Assembly (NCBI GenBank): GCA_012523355.1
Contig: JAAYIR010000045.1
Coordinates: 1-45,218 of the forward strand
Source of the DNA: a candidate division WS1 bacterium
GTDB lineage: Bacteria > Armatimonadota > Zipacnadia > Zipacnadales > Zipacnadaceae
DNA length: 45,218 nt
Direction: 5' to 3'
The position numbers were made by a program, and so were the translations under genes. Below the pieces are notes generated by a model. It made no database searches and was not told the origin of the DNA. It was given only the letters and a program-made list of their open reading frames with translations. Shown here in pieces: positions 39,926-45,218 of this stretch (the stretch's first letter is position 1; every line of letters begins with the position of its first letter).

Positions 39926-41151
39926 GCCGGGGACCGTTCATGCGTGGGAATCCGAGACTTGCGATGCTCCTCCTCGTGGTAGCCGGAGCGGGAGTGGCGG
40001 GTTGCGGGGGAATAGGCTCAGGCGATGTCCAGACCCCGAACACGGCCACCGTGGTGGTGGAGACAGTGGAGCAGGGCACTACGACCCTGCTCCCCGTCGC
40101 AGCCAACATCGTGGTGGGGGGCATTCGCGGAACGGTAGATATGACTCAGCACTGGGTCATCCTCAGTGGGATTCCCCTGGATTCTGACAACCAACAACCC
40201 CTGACCGCGACTGCACCGGGGTATGTCACGGTCACGCAGACCGTTCAACTGAGCCCGTTTTCCTATACTACTGTGACCGTGGAAATGGCTCGGGCGGACA
40301 TCAATCAGACAGCAACCGTACAAGGCAGAGTCACCAACGGCGATAGCGGTGCGGGGGTCGCCAATGCTCTTGTCACCTTCATTCCTTCAGTCGGGAGTCC
40401 CGTATCGGGCTATACCGACAGCACGGGCCTGTACGTCATTGGAGGGATCGTCGCCGGGCCGGCAGAGGTGACCGTCAAAGCCATGGGCTATCTGGAAGGC
40501 ACGGCCACCACCGCCCTGATGGACGACGCCAGCGGCACTAATGATCCGGTGAATATCGCTCTGGTCAGCGGCAGCACCAAGGTGACCGTGACCGGCCGGG
40601 TGCTGCGTATGGGCCCGGAGACTCCCGTCGGAGGGGCCGAGGTCACCCTCGCCCAACTGAATCCTGTTACCACCGACGCACAAGGGAACTTCACCGTGAC
40701 CGAAGTCCCGGTCGGTCAGCAGACTGTTGTGGCGACGGCTCCGGGATACGACACGAGGACTCTCACGGCTGAAATCACCCCTACCATGGGGCCACTGATC
40801 ATCTACCTGCCGCCAACCTCGCCCGGACCGCCGCCTGCTCCCTACACCATATCCGGCGTCGTGACACTCATGGGAAAGAGTGACAACTCCGGCGCAACAG
40901 TTACGGCCACAGACCAGGCCACGGGGCAGATGGCGGGTTCCAGCACAACCGATGCAGCCGGGAATTACTACCTGTTCGTCCCGCCGGGCACTTACCGTCT
41001 CACGGTTAGCTATGGCACACACTCTGTGAGCCAGAGCGTGACTTTGCTGGGCGGAGGGCGTACACTAACGGGTGTGAACTTTACACTGGCAGTCACCCCA
41101 ACCGTATCGGGACTCTCAGTCAGCCAAAGAATAAGGGTCGTGGGGAAGTGA
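39922..41151 (+). CDS. Lipoprotein with carboxypeptidase-regulatory-like repeats
   Basis: About 409 residues. A lipoprotein signal is visible (MLLLVVAGAGVAGCGG) with the lipidated Cys at about residue 28. The rest contains at least three CarboxypepD_reg/CNA-B-like beta-sandwich repeats, each with the pattern GxVTxGxxGAGVANALVTF, then TDSTGLYVIGG or TDAQGNFTV or TDAAGNYYLF, then AxGY. These are rigid surface or periplasmic stalks or sugar-contact modules. The start overlaps the preceding stop as ATGA, so translation is coupled. Likely anchored at the outer membrane beside the barrel, by inference. Confidence 0.85.
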   Translation: MSRGPFMRGNPRLAMLLLVVAGAGVAGCGGIGSGDVQTPNTATVVVETVEQGTTTLLPVAANIVVGGIRGTVDMTQHWVILSGIPLDSDNQQPLTATAPGYVTVTQTVQLSPFSYTTVTVEMARADINQTATVQGRVTNGDSGAGVANALVTFIPSVGSPVSGYTDSTGLYVIGGIVAGPAEVTVKAMGYLEGTATTALMDDASGTNDPVNIALVSGSTKVTVTGRVLRMGPETPVGGAEVTLAQLNPVTTDAQGNFTVTEVPVGQQTVVATAPGYDTRTLTAEITPTMGPLIIYLPPTSPGPPPAPYTISGVVTLMGKSDNSGATVTATDQATGQMAGSSTTDAAGNYYLFVPPGTYRLTVSYGTHSVSQSVTLLGGGRTLTGVNFTLAVTPTVSGLSVSQRIRVVGK

Positions 41152-42272
41152 AGGAATACGCTGCCGGTATGAAAGCGTTGTTGCTCCTGGTAGCCTGGTT
41201 GTTGGTCTCGGGAAGCGGAGCCGTCCAGCCGGCAACTGCTCCGACGGCGGAAGCGCTCCCCAACAGCTGCACCGCCGGCGAGGAGCACGCGTCGGTATTT
41301 ACTCCGTACGCGCTCGCTAGCGGACGTCCGGCCTGGGCACCACTTGAACTGATCTGGGGGCAACTGCAGTACCGATCCGCTTTGGAGAGCATTCTCCTCG
41401 ACGGGGACTCCACTGCCCGCAACCGAGCCGCGCTGGCTCTGGGTCTGATAGGCGCGCAGGAATCGCGGGAGAGGCTGGCAACGACGATGACCCAGGCCGA
41501 GAACGATATCCGGCCCTGGGCCGGCCTGGCGCTGTGCTACCTGGGCGACCCACGCGGCGCGAATGAAGCACGCCGTCTCTTGACCACGGGTGAGCCTTGG
41601 GTTCGCTACTACGCCGTGGTGGGGCTCTGGCGCCTGGATTCTCCTGAGGCTCGTAGTCTCCTCAAGAAGTCCTACCCCACACAGGAGCCTTTCGTCCAAG
41701 CCATAATCTCCCAGGCTCTCCACAGCGCTCCCTGGCAGCCACCCAGTCGAGCGCAAACCCGCCAAACGACTTTCACACTCACACCCAATCAGTTGTGGAC
41801 CGAGATGGCCAGTCAGCTGGATCTCATCTGCGATTACTGGTGGCATCAGGGAGATTATGAGCAGTGCTGCCGGATCATGGAGACCGCCATCTTCTTCTGC
41901 CCGCAACGCGTGGACCTCTACGACAACATTGCGTGGTTGCAGTGGAGCCTGGGCCATGATGAGGTGGCGGTGAGAACCCTGAACCGCGGTTTATCCAACA
42001 ACCCGGGGAGTTGGCACGCGCACTTCAATCTGGGCTGGCACTATTTCAACACGAAGCGCTACGCCGAGGCTCTCCCCCACCTCCAGGCAGCGGCCACAGA
42101 TTCGAATGAGTGGTGTGAACCGATGCATCTCTATGCCCACACGCTGGAACGTTTGAGCCGCGGGCAAGAGGCCCTGCGCGTCTGGGAGGACTGCGTCGAG
42201 CGGTTCCCGGAGGATGTGGTGGGGAAGCGCAACCTCGAGCGCGTACGCCAGCGGTATTCCGGTTCGCAGTAA
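41148..42272 (+). CDS. Exported HEAT/TPR-repeat protein
   Basis: A 374-residue protein. Signal peptide MKALLLLVAWLLVSGSGAV starts at the in-frame ATG 41169; the upstream GTG 41148 overlaps the lipoprotein stop as GTGA and is taken as the start. Residues about 65-200 contain HEAT-like helical pairs with RNRAALALGLIGAQESRERL and IRPWAGLALCYLGDP. Residues about 230-365 contain TPR units (QGDYEQCCRIMETAIFFCP, GHDEVAVRTLNRGLSNNPG, KRYAEALPHLQAAA). It is a protein-interaction scaffold with no visible catalytic site. Last gene of the four-gene envelope operon, convergent with cdaR. Confidence 0.82.
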   Translation: MKEYAAGMKALLLLVAWLLVSGSGAVQPATAPTAEALPNSCTAGEEHASVFTPYALASGRPAWAPLELIWGQLQYRSALESILLDGDSTARNRAALALGLIGAQESRERLATTMTQAENDIRPWAGLALCYLGDPRGANEARRLLTTGEPWVRYYAVVGLWRLDSPEARSLLKKSYPTQEPFVQAIISQALHSAPWQPPSRAQTRQTTFTLTPNQLWTEMASQLDLICDYWWHQGDYEQCCRIMETAIFFCPQRVDLYDNIAWLQWSLGHDEVAVRTLNRGLSNNPGSWHAHFNLGWHYFNTKRYAEALPHLQAAATDSNEWCEPMHLYAHTLERLSRGQEALRVWEDCVERFPEDVVGKRNLERVRQRYSGSQ

Positions 42273-42295
42273 GGAAACCCTATCCGAGACCTTAG

Positions 42296-42317
42296 GCGGG
42301 GAACACACTTCCACCGC
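42296..42317. terminator. Hairpin between the convergent HEAT/TPR gene and cdaR
   Basis: GCGGGGAA (42296-42303) pairs with TTCC (42309-42312) and CCGC (42314-42317) around the loop CACAC with one bulged A. The convergent position suggests a terminator, but there is no T-tract on either strand. Confidence 0.35.
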
Positions 42318-42377
42318 GAAACAGAGCCCTTCAACGGCGATATCCGCACCTGCAGACTGGGCAAGTGAACGCCGACA

Positions 42378-43499
42378 TCAGGGAGACTGCGGCGGGACAC
42401 GCCTCGCTGGAGTCGAGGGCGGCGCAGAAGGCGTTTCTGAACCGCGGGGGGCTGTGCGAGGCCCTGGAGGCGCCGGCGTTACTGTGGGGCCTTCGGTTTC
42501 GGTGGCCGAGTCGTCTTCCTCGTTCGCGGGAGTCTCTGTAACCGTCTCGGCGGAGGGCTCGCCAGTGTTGGTACGCGTGCGCCCGGGTGCCACGGTGACA
42601 GTGACGGTTATCGTGCCGGATGTCACTGGCCGGATCCCGGTTGGCAAGTCCACCTCCGTAGTGTAGGTCCTCGTCCCCCGCAAGTCAGAGATGTTGATTC
42701 TCTTGGTGGGCACGCGCGCCAGTCGTTCGAGCACAGCTGCCTCTCCGCTGACAGTCACCTCGGGCGGCTCAACCCGCACTGCAGCCACGTAGAACCCTTC
42801 TGGCGGAGACCCGACCCGGGGCTCGATTCGCACTGTACGGCTGGGGGCCTTGGTCACAGGAATAGTGACTGTCCCTTCCACCGGGTCTACCCTGATTCCT
42901 CCACGAGCCTCTCCGCGTTCGTTCACCGCCCGCAACTGGGCGTTGACTTCCATGCTACTGCTAGTGCCCGAGACATCTACGTGAGCCACAATATGATGCA
43001 CGTCTGCCAGCAGTGAGTCTGGCCCTCGAACCTTCGCTTCCGCTGGCCGCACCTGGGGGCTGCTGATGACGTACCCCTCGGCCGGGCGGCCCTTCGTCTT
43101 GACCACCACCGGCAGAACGACCTCAGTCAGCTTGTCCAATGTGACTTGGGCCTCGCGGATGCTCATGTTGACCACATCCACGCCAACCCTCGAGGGCTCT
43201 GCAACTAACGATACCTTGTGCTCACCAGCCGAGAGACCGCTCAGATCGCCCAGAAGCTGAATCTCACCAGGCTTAATCTCCCGCACAATACGCCGCAGTC
43301 CCCGTACGGTGATCCTCGCCGTGTCAGGGCTCTTGCGCAGCAGCATCAGACCGTCCGGGATGTTCACCAGCAGCACCTGAACCTGCACCTCCCGTGTCTC
43401 GGGAGGGTTCTCGGCAATCGTCACGAAGCCCCAGAGGACTATCGCCACGATCAGCGACACTAGCTCAAGCCCCAAATTGTGTCTGATTGCACTTATCAC
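42378..43499 (-). CDS. cdaR: YbbR-domain protein, CdaR-like regulator of CdaA
   Basis: A 373-residue protein with one N-terminal membrane helix (LELVSLIVAIVLWGFVTIAEN) and three to four YbbR repeats on the extracytoplasmic side. Examples are VQVLLVNIPDGLMLLRKSPDTARITVRG and VVVKTKGRPAEGYVISSPQVRPAEAKVRG. A Pro/Thr-rich tail (about 300-373) is probably disordered. YbbR proteins bind and modulate the diadenylate cyclase CdaA, which is encoded 21 bases upstream in the same operon. glmM, a frequent third member, does not follow. Confidence 0.93.
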   Translation of the reverse strand: MISAIRHNLGLELVSLIVAIVLWGFVTIAENPPETREVQVQVLLVNIPDGLMLLRKSPDTARITVRGLRRIVREIKPGEIQLLGDLSGLSAGEHKVSLVAEPSRVGVDVVNMSIREAQVTLDKLTEVVLPVVVKTKGRPAEGYVISSPQVRPAEAKVRGPDSLLADVHHIVAHVDVSGTSSSMEVNAQLRAVNERGEARGGIRVDPVEGTVTIPVTKAPSRTVRIEPRVGSPPEGFYVAAVRVEPPEVTVSGEAAVLERLARVPTKRINISDLRGTRTYTTEVDLPTGIRPVTSGTITVTVTVAPGRTRTNTGEPSAETVTETPANEEDDSATETEGPTVTPAPPGPRTAPRGSETPSAPPSTPARRVPPQSP

Positions 43500-43520
43500 T
43501 GAAGCTGGATCCTCTGCACG

Positions 43521-44333
43521 TCACTTGCGCCAGAAGAAGCGCTTCTCCTGCAGCTGCGATTCGAACATCTCCATCAGTCGCTCGGTGAGTTGCGGGCGCT
43601 GCAGCGCAGGGCTCAGGGTGCCATTGACGGCCAGCGAGACATTGCCGGTCTCTTCGGATATCACGATTACCGCGGCATCCGTCCGCTCTGCCAGTCCCAG
43701 AGCCGCACGGTGACGCATTCCGGTTTCGGTAGACAGCCCAGGCCGCTCGGAGTGGGGCAGGACACAGGAGGCGGCCAGAAGTTCGGCGCCCCGTATGACG
43801 ACGGCACCGTCATGAAGTGGCGTGCGCGGGTTGAATATGGTCATCAGGAGCTCGACTGACACACGACCGTTGATCGCCTTGCCAGTACGGATGATATCCG
43901 ACAGCCGCTGCGAGCGCTCCATCACGATCAGTGCGCCGTGGCCTTTCTCCGCCATACGAAAGGCTGCCTCCACTACACTCGTGATAACATCCGGTACGCT
44001 TCCCCCCCCTACCGCGCTGAAACGCAACCCAAGGAAGTGCCCTCTACCCAGGTGTTCTAACGCCATTCGCAACTCTGGCTGGAATATGACCACGAGAGCG
44101 ATGAGGGCGACCGGAACGAGTGCACGCAAGATGTAGTTCAGAGTGGGCAACCAGGAGGAGATGAGGAAGATGAGCAGGAGGAGTCCCAGTCCACGGAACA
44201 GCGGTACCGCCCGTGTTCCTCGCATCAAGAGAAGGAGCCGGTAGACGAGATAGGCAACAATCAGGATGTCCAGCGCGTCCAGCCACCGGAGATTGTGCAG
44301 GATCTGCCGGAATGTCTCGAGAAGTTCATTCAT
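43521..44333 (-). CDS. cdaA: Diadenylate cyclase CdaA
   Basis: A 270-residue enzyme making cyclic di-AMP from two ATP. Three N-terminal membrane helices (about 18-36, 46-62, 70-85) precede the DAC domain (about 100-265). Catalytic motifs are LHDGA (Asp175-Ala177) and RHRAA (Arg207 on), followed by ISEETG. The position before RHR, usually Thr in GTRHR, is Met here (GMRHR). c-di-AMP controls potassium uptake and wall homeostasis, matching the wall genes elsewhere in this window. A promoter lies at 44374-44403. Confidence 0.95.
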   Translation of the reverse strand: MNELLETFRQILHNLRWLDALDILIVAYLVYRLLLLMRGTRAVPLFRGLGLLLLIFLISSWLPTLNYILRALVPVALIALVVIFQPELRMALEHLGRGHFLGLRFSAVGGGSVPDVITSVVEAAFRMAEKGHGALIVMERSQRLSDIIRTGKAINGRVSVELLMTIFNPRTPLHDGAVVIRGAELLAASCVLPHSERPGLSTETGMRHRAALGLAERTDAAVIVISEETGNVSLAVNGTLSPALQRPQLTERLMEMFESQLQEKRFFWRK

Positions 44334-44373
44334 GGCGTGTACGAGCCGCTGGCACCCGCTAGAAGTCGAGCAG

Positions 44374-44403
44374 AATATAGCACAGGCGCAGGAGCAGCGT
44401 CAA
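44374..44403 (-). promoter_or_regulatory. Promoter of the cdaA-cdaR operon
   Basis: On the minus strand TTGACG (44403-44398), 18 bases, TATATT (44379-44374), about 40 bases before the cdaA ATG. One mismatch in each box and spacing one base over optimum. Confidence 0.65.
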
Positions 44404-44529
44404 TCAACGCCACGTCCAGGAGAGAGTGTGATCAGACCGCTGGGCCCGCTCGCAGAGAGCCAGCTGGGCCCGACGCCTTGAGTCGTCCACGCGGCAGGTA
44501 GGCGGTTGACACTCGAGCCCGGGTGACGG

Positions 44530-44558
44530 TTGAACTGCGCGAGAGTTGCTGCTATAAT
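44530..44558 (+). promoter_or_regulatory. Sigma-70-type promoter of tRNA-Asn
   Basis: TTGAAC (44530-44535), 17 bases, TATAAT (44553-44558). The -10 is perfect. Predicted start near 44565, about 33 bases before the mature tRNA. Confidence 0.85.
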
Positions 44559-44597
44559 GCTGGGGCTGTCAACGATCGGCAATCTCTTCGCCGTGGT

Positions 44598-44672
44598 TCC
44601 CCGGTAGCTCAATGGTAGAGCAACCGGCTGTTAACCGGTTGGTTGGTGGTTCGAATCCGCCCCGGGGAGCCA
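44598..44672 (+). tRNA. tRNA-Asn (anticodon GTT)
   Basis: A complete 75-base cloverleaf with encoded CCA. Acceptor TCCCCGG/CCGGGGA, D arm GCTC/GAGC, anticodon stem ACCGG/CCGGT with loop CTGTTAA, variable loop TGGTT, T arm GGTGG/CCGCC with loop TTCGAAT. The 3' 42 bases are also the end of the recombinase reading frame on the opposite strand, marking this tRNA as the likely integration site of an element to the right. Confidence 0.96.
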
Positions 44673-45218
44673 GTCAGAACACCTCGCCCCTTCTGCTATC
44701 CAACAGAAGGGTTTTCGGTACTCTGGGAGCAGGTTTTCGCCATCGAAGGTGCAGTTCGATAGTAGAATATCGAGGAGCTTCCGCCTTTCGAGGGGATCTT
44801 GCCGAATCCACAGCGAATAGGCCTTGCTTGCGAGTTCGAGAATCCGGCTGCCCTCTTCGAAGTAACACTGGTTAGCGTTCTCGTACCGCTCCAAGCTCGC
44901 CCGGACCCGAACCTGGGCGCCCCGCCACTCGGCGCTTTTTGCCCGCCATGTCTCTTCCGATATCGTACCGTCCAGCTTGTCTTCGTATGACTGCTCGACC
45001 CGATTCTGCAGCCGGACGTATTCCCGTTGCAGCGTCTCGATCTGGCCGGCATGGAACTCGCGTTCAGCGGTATGGCTTTCCCGGAGGGCCTGGATGATCC
45101 AGTCCGCCGTGGCGCTGTCAATGGCGACGGCCTTCACGACGTCGCCAAGTAGTTCCTCAAGTTTCTCCTCTCGAATCGCTCGCTTGTCGCAGCCGCCGCG
45201 GAATCCGGTGCAGTGATA
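44631..45218 (-). CDS. Large serine recombinase, C-terminal part (partial)
   Basis: The last 195 residues of a gene that enters from the right edge. The first visible residues YHCTGFRGGCDKRAIREEKLEELLGDVV match the end of the zinc-ribbon domain of large serine recombinases. They are followed by the coiled-coil segment REFHAGQIETLQREYVRLQNRVEQSY and the C-terminal LELASKAYSLWIRQDPLERRKLLDILLSNC. The catalytic resolvase domain lies beyond the window. The frame ends in WLPGADSNHQPTG, translated from tRNA-Asn, and stops at the anticodon-loop TTAA. Such enzymes integrate and excise phages or integrative elements at att sites. Confidence 0.85.
   Translation of the reverse strand, partial: YHCTGFRGGCDKRAIREEKLEELLGDVVKAVAIDSATADWIIQALRESHTAEREFHAGQIETLQREYVRLQNRVEQSYEDKLDGTISEETWRAKSAEWRGAQVRVRASLERYENANQCYFEEGSRILELASKAYSLWIRQDPLERRKLLDILLSNCTFDGENLLPEYRKPFCWIAEGARCSDWLPGADSNHQPTG

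Noticed and set aside
41010..41957. 315-codon minus-strand frame
   Set aside because: Antisense to the lipoprotein and HEAT/TPR genes, both of which have signal peptides and clear repeats.

Overview
The window is GC-rich, gene-dense bacterial chromosome. Several traits point to a diderm lineage outside Proteobacteria, possibly Armatimonadota or a neighbouring Terrabacteria phylum. It has an Actinobacteria-type fhaA-fhaB-rodA-pbpA-pknB wall-control cluster, yet it also encodes a probable outer-membrane beta-barrel with SprA-like modules. Its complex I operon shows no nuoE, nuoF or nuoG in the visible part, and it has a CdaA/CdaR c-di-AMP pair. The phylum is inferred from gene content, not measured.

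Region 1 (1-7916, minus strand) is a complex I operon read as nuoA-B-C-D-H-I, an unknown membrane protein, nuoJ-K, an MdtG-like MFS transporter, and the start of nuoL at the window edge. A consensus promoter lies about 160 bases upstream of nuoA, with a terminator-like hairpin in the leader between them. Divergent from it are a small basic protein, tRNA-Met(CAT), accB, hom and thrC.

Region 2 (11.6-17.2 kb, plus strand) starts with a DUF559 nuclease-like gene. It sits in a cassette bounded by inverted palindromic repeats and by a 35-base duplication of the thrC 3' end. A related palindrome lies between nuoJ and nuoK. Housekeeping genes purC, tilS, ftsH and folK follow.

Region 3 (17.2-26.2 kb, minus strand) is the cell-wall signalling operon: fhaA, fhaB, rodA, a HAD hydrolase in the position where actinobacteria usually carry the PP2C phosphatase, pbpA, pknB, an exported discoidin-like protein, and a NagB-like isomerase with an altered active site. 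The fhaA promoter is so close to the start codon that the mRNA may be leaderless.

Region 4 (26.4-33.3 kb) has rpsR with its own promoter and a structured leader, a small anchored protein, an M48 peptidase with TPRs, a metallophosphoesterase, a small BON-like protein, a two-subunit class I fumarase-type hydratase and a TPR protein.

Region 5 (33.4-42.3 kb, plus strand) is an envelope cluster. It begins with an alpha/beta-hydrolase-like protein lacking the nucleophile serine. Four exported proteins follow with tightly coupled starts: a large beta-barrel, a protein with a degenerate metallopeptidase-like motif, a lipoprotein with carboxypeptidase-regulatory repeats, and a HEAT/TPR protein. I recognise no described system that matches this set.

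Region 6 (42.4 kb to end) has cdaR and cdaA on the minus strand, then tRNA-Asn(GTT). A serine-recombinase gene enters from the right edge and ends inside that tRNA, which suggests an integrated element continuing beyond the window.
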